Assembly (NCBI RefSeq): GCF_015082335.1
Contig: NZ_BLRL01000002.1
Location: 472,569-536,568, forward strand
DNA: 64,000 bases
Source: Moritella sp. F3
Lineage (GTDB): Bacteria; Pseudomonadota; Gammaproteobacteria; Enterobacterales; Moritellaceae
Reading direction: 5' to 3'
Below the pieces are notes generated by a model that saw nothing but the letters and a program-made list of their open reading frames with translations, did not search any database and was not told where the DNA came from. Shown piece by piece: positions 36,876 through 48,688 of this stretch. Positions within the stretch are counted from its first letter, which is position 1. The number at the start of each line of letters is the position of its first letter. Position numbers and translations under genes: made by a program.

Positions 36876-38648
36876 ATGGAAAAAGTTTTAGAAGCGCAGA
36901 TTGCGGGTTCATTATTAGAATCATTTGATGCTTTTTATAGCCGCTTTTTAGAAGTCACCCGTGGCGCCAAATTACGTTTTGAAAATGCCGATTGGCATGG
37001 CGTGCAGATCGCCGCAAAAAAACGTATCAGCCTTTACGATGACCACGTGGGTAAAACTGCGCAGCGCATGCAAGACCTTGCAGCCGAAACAGAAGCCGAC
37101 CAAGTGTTCCTGCAAAGCATTAAACGTGAGTACGAGGCACTGTTACAGCATTACCCTAATTTTGAAATTGCCGAGAGCTTCTTTAACTCTGTTTATCGCC
37201 GTGTCTTTAAGCACACCAATATCTATAAAGACCAATTATTTATTACCAACGCCAACCGCGTTCGAGATCCCGGTTATCCCAACAATTTTTATCGCAGTTA
37301 TACTCGCGGCGGTAACTTCTCAGTGATCTTACGCAAGATCATTTCAGGTTATACGTTTACAGCTCGCTGGGAGAATTTAGACCGCGACTTAACAAGTGTG
37401 GTGGACTACCTTAATGAGCACGCGCCAAAACAACTTACCGATGCCAAACACATCGAAGTGCACATGCTTAATGAAGTATTCTATCGTAACAAGGGCGCTT
37501 ACCTGATGGGTAAGATCTTTGCTGATGGGCAAATGTACCCGCTGGTATTTCCGATTTTAAATAACGAAGAAAACGAGATTTATTTAGATACGGTTATTTT
37601 TGAAAAAGAAGAAACCAGTATTCTCTTCGGCTTTGCCCGTGCTTATTTCTTTGTCTATGCGCCAGAGCCCGGTGCAATAGTGCAATTTTTGAAACCGATG
37701 ATCCCGAATAAAACCAACTTTGAGATCTACTCGGCAATCGGCTGTCAAAAACACGCTAAAACCGAACTGTTTCGTCACTATATACAGCACTTAGATAACT
37801 CTGACGATCAGTTCATTATTGCGCCTGGTATTAAAGGCATGGTGATGAGCGTATTTACGCTGCCTTCTTATGATGTGGTGTTTAAGATCATTAAGGATGA
37901 GTTTGCGCCACCGAAACAAATCGATCATGCCACGGTAAAAGCCAAGTACCAGATCGTAAAATCCCACGATCGTGTTGGCCGTATGGCAGATACTCAACAA
38001 TTTAAGAATTTTGCTTTTCCCAAAGATCGTTTCAGCCAAGAGTTGCTCGATGAGTTATTAGCTGTGGCGCCGTCAGTGATCAAATTAACCAACAGTAAAG
38101 TCGTGATTAAGCATCTGTATATTGAACGTAAGATGATCCCGCTGAACATGTATCTTGAGCAAGCGAGCGAACAAGAACTTGATAATGCGATTGATGAATA
38201 CGGTAATGCGATCAAACAGCTCGCGGCCGCGGATATCTTCCCGGGTGATATGCTCTTTAAGAACTTTGGTGTGACCCGCCATAACCGTGTGATCTTCTAC
38301 GATTATGATGAGATATCGTATATGCATGAGGTGAACTTCCGGTATATTCCCAAATCGCGTTATCCAGAAGACATGATGATGGCGCAACCTTGGTTTGCCG
38401 TTGCCCCTAATGATGTATTTCCAGAAGAGTTCGAGACCTTCTTATTATCACGACCAGAAATTAACAAGTTATTTAAGAAGTATCATTCCGACTTGCTCGA
38501 TGCGAATTATTGGAAAGGGCTACAAGACAATATTAGTCGCGGTAAATACAATGATGTATTCCCTTATCGCCGCGCGCGCCGTTTTGAACGGGACGTATTT
38601 GAACAGGACATGCTTCAACAGGATATAGAAGCTGATAATAGTCATTAA
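36876..38648 (+). CDS. aceK: Isocitrate dehydrogenase kinase/phosphatase
   Basis: 590 residues from the ATG at 36876, chosen for the AAGGA 8-9 nt upstream; the open frame begins 33 bp earlier. AceK phosphorylates and dephosphorylates isocitrate dehydrogenase, directing carbon to the glyoxylate shunt. The regulatory N-terminal domain is followed by the kinase domain, with PGIKGMVMSVFTLPSYDVVFKIIKD as ATP-site region and IFPGDMLFKNFGVTRHNRVIFYDYDEI as the catalytic loop and DYD metal motif. It stands alone here, without aceB and aceA next to it as in E. coli. Confidence 0.95.
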   Translation: MEKVLEAQIAGSLLESFDAFYSRFLEVTRGAKLRFENADWHGVQIAAKKRISLYDDHVGKTAQRMQDLAAETEADQVFLQSIKREYEALLQHYPNFEIAESFFNSVYRRVFKHTNIYKDQLFITNANRVRDPGYPNNFYRSYTRGGNFSVILRKIISGYTFTARWENLDRDLTSVVDYLNEHAPKQLTDAKHIEVHMLNEVFYRNKGAYLMGKIFADGQMYPLVFPILNNEENEIYLDTVIFEKEETSILFGFARAYFFVYAPEPGAIVQFLKPMIPNKTNFEIYSAIGCQKHAKTELFRHYIQHLDNSDDQFIIAPGIKGMVMSVFTLPSYDVVFKIIKDEFAPPKQIDHATVKAKYQIVKSHDRVGRMADTQQFKNFAFPKDRFSQELLDELLAVAPSVIKLTNSKVVIKHLYIERKMIPLNMYLEQASEQELDNAIDEYGNAIKQLAAADIFPGDMLFKNFGVTRHNRVIFYDYDEISYMHEVNFRYIPKSRYPEDMMMAQPWFAVAPNDVFPEEFETFLLSRPEINKLFKKYHSDLLDANYWKGLQDNISRGKYNDVFPYRRARRFERDVFEQDMLQQDIEADNSH

Positions 38649-38707
38649 TCTAGCGATGCCTGAATGAAGCAAAATGCTCAATCAGGTGACTATCACGCGA
38701 TAAAATA

Positions 38708-38738
38708 GGATGGGGTTAATCAATGGTTAACCCCATCC
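38708..38738. terminator. Hairpin between aceK and rraA
   Basis: GGATGGGGTTAA (38708-38719) and TTAACCCCATCC (38727-38738) form a perfect 12-bp stem with a 7-nt loop. Only short, broken T runs follow on either side. It lies between convergent genes and is a probable bidirectional terminator. Confidence 0.65.
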
Positions 38739-38822
38739 CTTTATCTCTGATAAGTCATGACTCTCTCAGTATATAATCACTATCTCAGTAAATCATCAAT
38801 GCTATAGTGATTAGCTAGCACG

Positions 38823-39302
38823 CTAAAGCAATGGCGTCTTGGCAACAACAACACCGTTTAAATCAGCATAGATATAATCACCTTCTGCAATACTCACCCC
38901 AGCAAAGTGTAAATCGATGCCTGCATCACCTAAACCACGCTTTTCAGTTTTAACTGGGCAAGCCGTGATAGCTTTGACGCCAAGCTCTAGTGTATTAATC
39001 GTCGCGACATCTCTGATCGCCCCATAAATAACAAAGCCAGCCCAACCATTATCAACCGCGTTTTCAGCAATCATATCGCCCAGTAACGCGCGTCGTGTTG
39101 AACCGCCGCCATCAATCACTAAAATACGTCCTTGCCCAGGCGTACCAGCCAGCTCTTTTACCAAGGAATTATCTTCAAAACATTTTACGGTTACCGCTTG
39201 GCCACTAAAAATAGTCGCCTTGCCATAACTTTGAAAAATAGGGTCCATCACAGATAATTTATCGAAGTGTTGATCACACAGATCAGGTAGTAGGTCTAAC
39301 AT
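38823..39302 (-). CDS. rraA: RraA family protein (ribonuclease E regulator)
   Basis: 159 residues (E. coli RraA 161). RraA binds RNase E and inhibits RNA degradation. The family block RILVIDGGGSTRRALLGDMIAENAVDNGWAGFVIYGAIRDV and the start LPDLCDQHF are clear. The same fold serves as 4-hydroxy-4-methyl-2-oxoglutarate aldolase or oxaloacetate decarboxylase in other bacteria, and the metal-site residues of that type (GAIRD) are present, so enzyme activity cannot be excluded. It is a single gene. Confidence 0.85.
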   Translation of the reverse strand: MLDLLPDLCDQHFDKLSVMDPIFQSYGKATIFSGQAVTVKCFEDNSLVKELAGTPGQGRILVIDGGGSTRRALLGDMIAENAVDNGWAGFVIYGAIRDVATINTLELGVKAITACPVKTEKRGLGDAGIDLHFAGVSIAEGDYIYADLNGVVVAKTPLL

Positions 39303-40141
39303 AGTCCATCCTTAGAGTCGTTATTGTTGCTCGTTAATGTTCATAGCAATGTTGCCTAACGCGTTACTGTTGATGCGTGAATCGCAGCAAAATTGACTAT
39401 AACGACTAACATATTAGCGCAGAACAAATATTCCAATCTATAATTAATTAACAAAGTACATACATTGGCAATCATGAATCAATAAAACTTACCAAGTTGT
39501 AATTTGATTACACATTTACGGATTAAAATAAGCGACTAAAAATAAATAACATGCTGTTATATTTGCTGCGATTCACAGCGTAAATAAGCACCACAAGCCA
39601 GTAATAGCGGGCATAAATGCAGATTAATGTGGAGAAGAAGACAATTCATAAATATTTTTTTGATCTTTAATAACCGCATGCAGCAGGCTAAAACGATAAG
39701 TTCGCTCTTGATTTAACCTAATAGACACTATTTTAAAACCACGTTAAAAATTAAAAATATAAATATAATAAATTGATTTATATACAATAAACCACCATTA
39801 AGTATCATATGAAAATGAACTAGATTCATTAACGGCCACTTTATAAGCAGCTAATTTAATTACAATATATCTAATCAGGGTTATTTGATAAATATCAAAT
39901 CATGTTGAGTTATTACGTAACATAATTACATAAGGTTGTTATACTGCTGTTAATAACATATAATCCTACAGTTAAGGAAGCCATAATTCTAGATATTCTG
40001 CCGCAGCGAGCTGTTATAGATAAATAGTCTTATATTTCATGGATGTATTACTCTTACTCCCGAATTTATTGATATTCGTATTTAATGCATAATATCAATA
40101 GTCAGGGCATTATTTGATCCAAAGCGGAACTAGGTACGTTT
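39303..40141. promoter_or_regulatory. Long non-coding region upstream of arcA
   Basis: 839 bp between divergent rraA and arcA, AT-rich, with no convincing ORF or RNA gene. It probably holds several arcA promoters and a long 5' UTR, as the arcA upstream region does in enterics. An ATG-led 17-codon frame at 40039-40092 has no ribosome site and is not called. Confidence 0.4.
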
Positions 40142-40858
40142 ATGCAAACCCCAAACATTCTTATCGTAGAAGATGAACTCGTTACACGTAACACCCTAAA
40201 AAGCATCTTCGAAGCTGAAGGCTATTCAGTACATGAAGCAAGTAACGGCGATGAAATGTATGAGATCATTGCCAATAATCCTATCAGCTTGGTAATCATG
40301 GATATTAACCTTCCAGGGAAAAATGGCTTATTGTTAGCACGTGAACTACGTGACCAACATAATGTAGCGCTAATGTTTTTAACTGGTCGCGACAATGAAG
40401 TTGACAAGATTTTAGGTCTAGAAATTGGTGCTGACGATTACATTACTAAACCGTTTAATCCACGTGAATTAACGATTCGTGCACGTAATCTACTTGGCCG
40501 TACTTTTACTAAACTGCCAGTAGCAGATGAAGAAAAAGCTATCGTTGAAGAATATGAATTCAATGGTTGGCGTTTAAATATCAACAGCCGTTCTTTAATT
40601 AGCCCGCTGGATGATTCATTTAAACTACCACGTAGTGAATTCCGTGCGATGCTACACTTCGTAGAAAACCCAGGTAAGATTCAAACACGTGCAATGTTAT
40701 TGAAAAAAATGACAGGCCGAGAATTGAAACCACATGATCGTACTGTTGTTGTAACAATTCGTCGTATCCGTAAGCATTTCGAAAGTATTGCAGATACGCC
40801 AGAAATCATTGCAACGATCCACGGTGAAGGTTACCGTTTTTGCGGTGAATTAAGCTAA
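40142..40858 (+). CDS. arcA: Aerobic respiration control response regulator ArcA
   Basis: 238 residues, the E. coli length. ArcA is the OmpR-family regulator of respiratory and TCA genes under low oxygen. Receiver domain: acidic ED at 10-11, phospho-acceptor D54 in [11 protein letters not shown], and the conserved Lys in ITKPFNP. The C-terminal winged helix (about 135-235) has [15 protein letters not shown] and [10 protein letters not shown] terminator follows. The sensor ArcB is not in the window. Confidence 0.97.
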   Translation: MQTPNILIVEDELVTRNTLKSIFEAEGYSVHEASNGDEMYEIIANNPISLVIMDINLPGKNGLLLARELRDQHNVALMFLTGRDNEVDKILGLEIGADDYITKPFNPRELTIRARNLLGRTFTKLPVADEEKAIVEEYEFNGWRLNINSRSLISPLDDSFKLPRSEFRAMLHFVENPGKIQTRAMLLKKMTGRELKPHDRTVVVTIRRIRKHFESIADTPEIIATIHGEGYRFCGELS

Positions 40859-40907
40859 GCAGCATACCGCTAGCGATGCCGAAAATGTCTGTCACAAAAG
40901 ACAACTA

Positions 40908-40938
40908 CAAAAAAAGCGCTGATTAGCGCTTTTTTTAT
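40908..40938. terminator. Bidirectional terminator between arcA and cheV
   Basis: AAAAAAAGCGCTGATTAGCGCTTTTTTT: a 6-bp stem, AGCGCT/AGCGCT with a 4-nt loop, with A and T runs on both sides between convergent genes. Confidence 0.88.
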
Positions 40939-40982
40939 GCCAGTCTAAAAGTGTCGTCACAACATTTTTAACCGGTATGACA

Positions 40983-41867
40983 TTAAGTTATATTTTCACG
41001 GCCTTTAACACCACGTAAAATAGCTTGTAATAACTCACTGGCATCAAACTTGGTCAGCGCTTCATCGGCACCAATCTGTTGTGCACGTTCAGTACTGATC
41101 GTGCTCGATAGTGAGGTATGTAAAATAATATAGGTCGCCGATACATTCGGTGTACTACGCACTTCAAATGCCACTTCATAACCATCTAATCCAGGCATTT
41201 CAATATCACTCACCAACACATCAATTGGTTTACCCGACTCTACGGCTGCTTGCATCGCTGTTAGTGCATCTTGACCATTCTTAGAGACTTGATAATGGAT
41301 ACCGGCTGCATCTAGCGCACTACCCAACTGGTTACGCGCAACCATCGAATCATCGACAACCAAGATCTCTTTGTTACGTAGCTCTTCTAGTTCTGCGGCA
41401 CTAAATTGCGGTAATTCAATATGCTCATCATCCGGATAAATATCAGCTAACAAACGCTCAACATCCATTAGTTGTACTAACTTGTCTTCAACGTGCATCA
41501 CGCCAGTGGTATAGATGTTACAACCCAAAGTAGCACTAGGTGCAGAGATATCTTTCCAACTGCATTCCATGATTTTGTCGATATGGCGCACTAAAAAACC
41601 AACCACTTGGCGGCTACAGTCGGTGATAATAATATTACACGAATCATATTCTTCTTTTGTTACTGGGCGATAACCTACGGCGCTCGCCATATCAATGATA
41701 GGAATGGTTTTGCCACGTAATGTCGCTGCGCCCATCACCATAGGGTGAGAACCGGGTAAGGAATAAAGCCGTGTAGAAGGCACAATCTCTTGTACTTTTA
41801 ACGTGCCGATAGCAAATTTTTGCTGCAGATTTAACTTAAACAATAATAAACCTTGAGACTGACTCAT
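40983..41867 (-). CDS. cheV: Chemotaxis protein CheV
   Basis: 294 residues from the ATG at 41867 (AAGGA upstream; the open frame starts 13 codons earlier). A CheW-like domain (about 5-145, with GAATLRGKTIPIIDMASAVGY) is followed by a receiver domain (about 165-290) with acidic DD in EILVVDDSMVARN, the phospho-Asp in VLVSDIEMPGLDGYEV and a Lys near the end. CheV couples chemoreceptors to CheA and tunes adaptation. No other chemotaxis or flagellar genes are nearby, so it is an unlinked copy. One of several paralogues is likely. Confidence 0.92.
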   Translation of the reverse strand: MSQSQGLLLFKLNLQQKFAIGTLKVQEIVPSTRLYSLPGSHPMVMGAATLRGKTIPIIDMASAVGYRPVTKEEYDSCNIIITDCSRQVVGFLVRHIDKIMECSWKDISAPSATLGCNIYTTGVMHVEDKLVQLMDVERLLADIYPDDEHIELPQFSAAELEELRNKEILVVDDSMVARNQLGSALDAAGIHYQVSKNGQDALTAMQAAVESGKPIDVLVSDIEMPGLDGYEVAFEVRSTPNVSATYIILHTSLSSTISTERAQQIGADEALTKFDASELLQAILRGVKGRENIT

Positions 41868-42012
41868 TACTTTCCTTACTCGTTGACTAATAATACGATT
41901 AAACACTTACGACTATAGCATGATTAAGTATATTAATTTTGTTATCACGCAGATATAACGCTAAGCGACTTAAGGCTGCACAATTGATACTTAAATATGA
42001 GATATTAAAGGT

Positions 42013-42041
42013 AAAAAAAAAGGCCGCTATAATAGCGACCT
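42013..42041 (-). terminator. purL terminator
   Basis: On the minus strand GGTCGCTATTATAGCGGCC followed by nine T, about 55 bp past the purL stop. Confidence 0.85.
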
Positions 42042-42096
42042 TTCATTTATCAACACATCAATCTAAGTTATTAGCCTAAACCATTAACCGACAATA

Positions 42097-45000
42097 TTAA
42101 CCTAAGTTAACACGGGCATTGCGGAACATACGCATCCAAGGGCTATCTTCGCCCCACTCTTCTGGATGCCATGAGTTGCTCACACTGCGGAATACACGTT
42201 CCGGATGTGGCATCATGATAGTTACGCGACCATCCGTCGTAGTAAGACCGGTAATGCCTAATGGCGAACCATTTGGATTAGATGGGTATTGCGTCGTTGG
42301 TTGACCGTAGTTATCAACGAAGTTAAGGGCAACCGTACCACTGTTACTCAGTGCTTGCAGATGCGCTTCATCACGTAATTCAATACGACCTTCACCGTGA
42401 GATACAGCGATTGGCATTCTTGAACCAGCGAGGTCACCTAAGAATAATGACGGATTTTTCGGTACTTCAACTAAGCTGAAACGTGCTTCAAAACGTTCAG
42501 ATTGGTTGGTAACGAAACGTGGCCATAATTCTGAACCAGGGATAAGTTCACCCAAGTTAGATAACATCTGACAACCATTACACACACCCAGTGAGAAGCT
42601 GTCTTCACGTGCGAAGAAAGCAGCAAACTGATCACGTGCTTGTGGGTTGAATAAGATTGATTTAGCCCAACCTTCACCTGCACCCAGTACGTCACCGTAA
42701 GAGAAACCACCACAAGCCGCAAGGCCAGCGAAGTCTTCAAGGTTAACGCGGCCGCTTAAAATATCACTCATGTGAATATCTTGAGCAGCAAAGCCAGCAC
42801 GGTCAAATGCAGCCGCCATTTCCGTTTGCGAGTTTACACCCTGCTCACGTAAAATAGCCATTTTAGGTTGTACACCTGTCATGATGTAAGGTGCTGCAAT
42901 ATCTTCGTTAACATCAAAGCTTAAGTTAACGTTTAGACCAGGGTCTTTCACGTCAAGTTTAAGATCAAACTCTTGCTGTGCACAGCTCGGGTTATCACGT
43001 AAAGCTTGCATCTTAAGCGTTGTTTCAGCCCAAATTGCACGGAAGTAAGTACGGCTTTCAGCGAGTACGTTTTCGCCATTACGCGTGAAACGAACCATAT
43101 CATCAGTGTTTGTCGAACCGATTACATGACAACATGCAGCAAGACCGTGGCCAGCTAGTGTTGTTAGTACTTGTTCTTTCATTGCTGAAGAGACTTGGAT
43201 AACCGCACCTAGCTCTTCCGAGTAAAGCGCTGCAAGATCATCAGTACCTAGCATATCAAGTTCAACATCAACACCACAGTGACCAGCAAACGCCATCTCT
43301 GTTACTGTTGAGAATAAACCACCGTCACTGCGATCATGATAAGCCAATAAAGATTGCTCTTTCACTAATACTTGCATTGCATCGAAGAAGCCTTTCAGCT
43401 GCTCTGAGCTATCTACATCTGGTGTATGTTGACCCAGTTGCTTATATACTTGTGCTAATGAAGATGCACCTAGACGGTTTTGACCATTACCTAAATCGAT
43501 AAGGATAAGGTCTGTCGCGCCTTTGTCAGTACGTAGCTGTGGCGTTACTGTTTTACGTACATCAGTCACACGGCCGAATGCAGTAATAATCAGTGATAAT
43601 GGTGATGTAACTTCTTTGTTTTCACCTTCATCTTCCCAGCGTGTCTTCATTGACATTGAATCTTTACCGACTGGAATAGTCAGGTTCAATTCAGGGCAAA
43701 GTTCTTCACCAACGGCTTTAACAGCCGCGTATAAACCCGCGTCTTCACCTGGGTGACCCGCTGCAGACATCCAGTTAGCAGAAAGGTTGATGCGTGTTAA
43801 ATCACCAATCTCTGTTGCTGCGATGTTTGTTAATGCTTCAGCAACGGCCATACGGCTTGATGCAGGGAAGTTTAACAATGCTAGCGGCGTACGTTCACCG
43901 ATTGCCATAGCTTCACCAGCGTAAGTATCAAAACTTGCTGCTGTTACTGCACAATCGGCAACAGGAACCTGCCAAGGACCAACCATTTGATCACGCGCAA
44001 CCAGACCCGTTACCGAGCGGTCACCGATGGTGATCAAGAAAGTTTTTTCAGCAATGGCAGGTAAACGTAATAGACGTTCTGAAGCATCTTTAACAGTAAT
44101 GCCTGTAAAGTCTAATGCTTGACCTTCAGTCACTAGCGTTGTTGCTTCACGGTGCATCTTAGGTGCTTTACCTAATAATACTTCCATTGGCATATCAATT
44201 GGCGTTTCATCTAATAACGAATCCGTTACTGATAAATGCAACTCTTCAGTCGCCACACCCACTACTGAGAATGGTGTACGTTCACGTTTACAAATCGCTT
44301 CGAATGTAGCTAAGTTTTCAGGAGCAACAGCCATAACGTAACGTTCTTGTGATTCATTACACCAGATTTCAAGCGGTGACATACCTGGTTCATCGTTGTT
44401 AATATCACGTAGTTCAAACTTAGCACCACGACCACCGTCATGTACAAGTTCAGGGAATGCGTTTGATAAACCACCCGCGCCCACATCGTGAATGAAGGCA
44501 ATTGGATTGTCTTCACCCATCTGCCAACAACGGTCGATAACTTCCTGACAACGACGTTCCATTTCTGGATTTTCACGTTGTACAGATGCGAAATCTAAAT
44601 CTTCGTGTGACTGACCAGAATCCATTGATGAAGCAGCACTGCCACCTAAACCAATGTTCATTGCCGGACCACCTAGCGCGATTAATTTAGCGCCAACTGG
44701 AATATCACCTTTTTGAACATGCTGGTCACGGATGTTACCTAGACCACCAGCAAGCATAATTGGCTTGTGGTAACCACGTACTTCCACACCGTTATGGCTG
44801 TTAACTTCAGCTTCATAAGTACGGAAATAACCTAATAGGTTAGGACGACCAAATTCGTTATTAAATGCTGCGCCACCAAGTGGACCTTCTAGCATAATGT
44901 CTAATGCACTAACGATACGACCTGGTTTACCAAAGTCGGTTTCCCACGGCTGTTCAAATGCTGGAATACGTAAGTTAGATACTGAAAAACCAACTAAACC

Positions 45001-45990
45001 TGCTTTTGGTTTCGAACCACGACCCGTTGCGCCTTCATCTCGAATTTCACCACCAGAACCTGTCGCGGCACCAGGCCAAGGAGAGATTGCAGTTGGGTGA
45101 TTGTGAGTTTCAACTTTCATCAGGATCTGAATATCTTCTTGATGATATTCATACTGCTGAGTTTTTGGATCTGGGAAGAAACGGCCGGCTTTTGAACCTT
45201 CCATCACAGAAGCATTATCTTTATATGCAGATAAAACATGATCACCTGTTTGTTCGAAGGTGTTCTTGATCATCTTGAATAATGATTTTTCTTGGTCTTG
45301 GCCATCAATAGTCCAATCCGCATTAAAAATCTTATGACGACAATGCTCTGAGTTTGCTTGGGCAAACATCATTAATTCGATGTCATTTGGATTACGTTTT
45401 AACTGCGTAAAACTTGCAATCAAATAATCGATTTCATCTTCAGCCAATGCTAAACCTAATTTAACATTCGCATCAACAAGTGCCTCACGGCCACCCTCTA
45501 AGATATCAACAGACTTCAATGGGCGCGCTTGTGCTTGAACAAATAATTGTTCCGCTGCATCTAAACAATCAAATACAGTTTCCATCATACGGTCGTGCAT
45601 CAGGCTTGCTGCAGTTTGTAATTGGACTGGTGTAAGTGGTGTAGATGAAGAGAGGTAGTAAGCGATGCCACGTTCAAGACGTTTTACGTTAGAAAGGCCG
45701 CAGTTGATTGCGATGTCGGTAGATTTAGAAGACCAAGGAGAGATAGTGCCGGGACGAGGAGTGACGAGAAGGAGAGTTCCTTCGGGAGCGTGCTCTGTAA
45801 TTCTTGGCCCGTAGGTCAACAATTTTTCCAGGACACTCCGTTCTTTGTCACTGAGCGGGGTTGTTACATCGGCAAAATGGACGTACTCCGCGTAAATTGT
45901 TATATCCGATAATCCTACATCATTACATCGTTCGACTAGCTTGCTAGTACGAAACTCAGAAAGCGCTGGCGCTCCTCGCATTATATGCAT
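42097..45990 (-). CDS. purL: Phosphoribosylformylglycinamidine synthase
   Basis: 1297 residues, the large single-chain form (E. coli 1295). It makes FGAM from FGAR, glutamine and ATP in purine synthesis. N-terminal start [14 protein letters not shown], the substrate motif [28 protein letters not shown] (about 300), and a C-terminal class I glutaminase with the catalytic Cys in [17 protein letters not shown] and the His in [10 protein letters not shown]. It is divergent from mltF, the order known from E. coli (purL / mltF / tadA). Confidence 0.98.
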   Translation of the reverse strand: MHIMRGAPALSEFRTSKLVERCNDVGLSDITIYAEYVHFADVTTPLSDKERSVLEKLLTYGPRITEHAPEGTLLLVTPRPGTISPWSSKSTDIAINCGLSNVKRLERGIAYYLSSSTPLTPVQLQTAASLMHDRMMETVFDCLDAAEQLFVQAQARPLKSVDILEGGREALVDANVKLGLALAEDEIDYLIASFTQLKRNPNDIELMMFAQANSEHCRHKIFNADWTIDGQDQEKSLFKMIKNTFEQTGDHVLSAYKDNASVMEGSKAGRFFPDPKTQQYEYHQEDIQILMKVETHNHPTAISPWPGAATGSGGEIRDEGATGRGSKPKAGLVGFSVSNLRIPAFEQPWETDFGKPGRIVSALDIMLEGPLGGAAFNNEFGRPNLLGYFRTYEAEVNSHNGVEVRGYHKPIMLAGGLGNIRDQHVQKGDIPVGAKLIALGGPAMNIGLGGSAASSMDSGQSHEDLDFASVQRENPEMERRCQEVIDRCWQMGEDNPIAFIHDVGAGGLSNAFPELVHDGGRGAKFELRDINNDEPGMSPLEIWCNESQERYVMAVAPENLATFEAICKRERTPFSVVGVATEELHLSVTDSLLDETPIDMPMEVLLGKAPKMHREATTLVTEGQALDFTGITVKDASERLLRLPAIAEKTFLITIGDRSVTGLVARDQMVGPWQVPVADCAVTAASFDTYAGEAMAIGERTPLALLNFPASSRMAVAEALTNIAATEIGDLTRINLSANWMSAAGHPGEDAGLYAAVKAVGEELCPELNLTIPVGKDSMSMKTRWEDEGENKEVTSPLSLIITAFGRVTDVRKTVTPQLRTDKGATDLILIDLGNGQNRLGASSLAQVYKQLGQHTPDVDSSEQLKGFFDAMQVLVKEQSLLAYHDRSDGGLFSTVTEMAFAGHCGVDVELDMLGTDDLAALYSEELGAVIQVSSAMKEQVLTTLAGHGLAACCHVIGSTNTDDMVRFTRNGENVLAESRTYFRAIWAETTLKMQALRDNPSCAQQEFDLKLDVKDPGLNVNLSFDVNEDIAAPYIMTGVQPKMAILREQGVNSQTEMAAAFDRAGFAAQDIHMSDILSGRVNLEDFAGLAACGGFSYGDVLGAGEGWAKSILFNPQARDQFAAFFAREDSFSLGVCNGCQMLSNLGELIPGSELWPRFVTNQSERFEARFSLVEVPKNPSLFLGDLAGSRMPIAVSHGEGRIELRDEAHLQALSNSGTVALNFVDNYGQPTTQYPSNPNGSPLGITGLTTTDGRVTIMMPHPERVFRSVSNSWHPEEWGEDSPWMRMFRNARVNLG

Positions 45991-46279
45991 TAACTTTTTC
46001 TCACTAAAAGGGTTACTGGGGAAAAATCCCGAGTATTATATGCAAATTATGACCATAACGATAGCGTTACATGAGCAACAAGTTAATTTACTAATAAGTT
46101 TTTTTGCGCCTTAGCCGATAACATCATTAACAGTACTGATAACATTGTCATTTCATAGACATATGAGTACTGTTTTTTTATACAGTTATTTATGAATAAG
46201 TATTGTGTAATGGTAATGAAAACGCTATAAAGATAGATCCCATATAGATATTTATATTTTCATATTAAAAGGTTATGAC

Positions 46280-47743
46280 TTGCAGATATTCTTAGTACGC
46301 TTACAACATTTTTTCAAACTGGCCCTACTCATTACTTTAGGCGCGGTCCTGTCCGGCTGCATGCAAGAAAATGATGAGCGCACTCAGCTTGAAAAAATCC
46401 AAGATGCGGGAGAATTGCACGTAAAAACAATCTATGGTCCAGCCAACTACTATCTTGATGGTAATAAACCGACTGGACTTGAGTATGAATTATTAAAAAA
46501 ATTTAGTGATTACCTCGGTGTCGAATTAATTATTCACCCATATCACTCACTAAAAACCATGCTTGATGCTGAAAAAACCAAGGCAAAACCGTTTGCATTA
46601 TCAGCAGCAGGTTTAACGCGCACCGAGTCTCGCGTAGCTGATTATCGCATGGGCCCAAGTTACTACGAAGTCAAACAATTACTCATTTATCGTAAAGGTA
46701 GTCTAAGACCCCGCAACCTACAGCAAATTGTCGACCCTATTTATGTTGTGAAAAGCTCAAGCCACGAAGAATACGTACAAAAACTACAACGTGATTACCC
46801 TGAGCTCAATCTGACTTACAAAACATTCCCAGATGAAGACCTTCTATTTAGTAACTTAGAAGAAGGGAAAATAAAATTAGCCATTGCTGACGATACTTCA
46901 CTGTCACAGCATCAGTATTACTACCCACATTTAAACAAAGCCTTTGTACTTGAAAATAACCTTGATGTTGTTTGGCTAATGGATAAAAGTGATGACGACT
47001 CATTTGCGAATGCGGTATTAGCTTTCTTTACCTTGCAACAATTCTCGGGGTCGATGGAGTTATTACAAGAAAAATATTTTGGGCATATTGATACGTTTGA
47101 TTTTGTCGATACCCGCACTTTCTTACGCCGTGTTGATTCGCAGCTCCCTAAGTACGAACCTTTATTCCGCAAATACGCTGGGCAATTAGATTGGCGCTTG
47201 TTGGCTGCGGTGAGTTATCAAGAATCACACTGGAATCCCACAGCACGCTCACCTACAGGTGTCCGTGGTATGATGATGCTAACGTGGCCGACAGCGCGAG
47301 AGTTTGGTGTTACCTCACGTATCGATCCTGTGCAAAGCGTAAAAGCGGGCTCAGCCTATTTAGCCAAGCTAATAAATCGCTTACCGGATACGATTTCCGA
47401 ACATGAAAAACCCTGGTTTGCATTAGCCGCCTATAATATAGGTTACAGTCACTTAATTGATGCGCGTAAAATTACCGAAAAACTCGGTGGCAATGAAAAT
47501 AGCTGGGCTGAAGTAAAAGCGATTATCCCATTACTGCAACAACGTAAATGGTATAAATATACGCGTTTTGGTTATGCTCGAGGTAATGAAGCAGTGAAGT
47601 ATGTCAGTAATATTCGTAAATATTATGATAGCTTGCGCTGGTTTGATGAACAGATAAACATGACCGAGAAAGTTGCCCGTGAAGTTGGTCTTGAAATCTC
47701 CACAAAACCAGAGCAAGTATTGGGATCAAGTGAACTGGAGTAA
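46280..47743 (+). CDS. mltF: Membrane-bound lytic murein transglycosylase F
   Basis: 487 residues from a TTG at 46280. No in-frame ATG precedes the signal sequence, the nearby ATG at 46275 is in another frame and stops after six codons, and AAAAGG is well placed. Signal peptide and lipobox (TLGAVLSGC, Cys at about 29) make it an outer-membrane lipoprotein. A solute-binding-like domain (about 45-270) is followed by an SLT domain with catalytic Glu in SYQESHWNPTA and GVRGMMMLTWPTA. It cleaves peptidoglycan to 1,6-anhydro products. Conserved position between purL and tadA. Confidence 0.94.
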   Translation: MQIFLVRLQHFFKLALLITLGAVLSGCMQENDERTQLEKIQDAGELHVKTIYGPANYYLDGNKPTGLEYELLKKFSDYLGVELIIHPYHSLKTMLDAEKTKAKPFALSAAGLTRTESRVADYRMGPSYYEVKQLLIYRKGSLRPRNLQQIVDPIYVVKSSSHEEYVQKLQRDYPELNLTYKTFPDEDLLFSNLEEGKIKLAIADDTSLSQHQYYYPHLNKAFVLENNLDVVWLMDKSDDDSFANAVLAFFTLQQFSGSMELLQEKYFGHIDTFDFVDTRTFLRRVDSQLPKYEPLFRKYAGQLDWRLLAAVSYQESHWNPTARSPTGVRGMMMLTWPTAREFGVTSRIDPVQSVKAGSAYLAKLINRLPDTISEHEKPWFALAAYNIGYSHLIDARKITEKLGGNENSWAEVKAIIPLLQQRKWYKYTRFGYARGNEAVKYVSNIRKYYDSLRWFDEQINMTEKVAREVGLEISTKPEQVLGSSELE

Positions 47744-47837
47744 CATTCATCCGCTGTCACAATAGCCACATAAAACTGACATAAAAGTTTCATGTGCAAG
47801 TTATTTATATTACTGTATGTTAATGAACATAAAGATA

Positions 47838-47861
47838 AAAAAACGCCTAGGACTAGGCAGC
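47838..47861 (-). terminator. Possible tadA terminator
   Basis: GCCTA-GTCC-TAGGC on the minus strand followed by GTTTTTTTA. The stem is only 5-6 bp, and it lies beyond the small plus-strand ORF. Confidence 0.5.
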
Positions 47862-47877
47862 GAAATTAAAGGAAAGC

Positions 47878-48674
<797 letters not shown>

Positions 48675-48688
48675 TCAAAGACGTGCTG

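Noticed and set aside
40039..40092. 17-codon hydrophobic ORF before arcA as a leader peptide
   Set aside because: No ribosome binding site, no terminator behind it, and no known arcA leader peptide.
45006..45269. Plus-strand frame inside purL
   Set aside because: Antisense to a highly conserved part of purL; no signal of its own.
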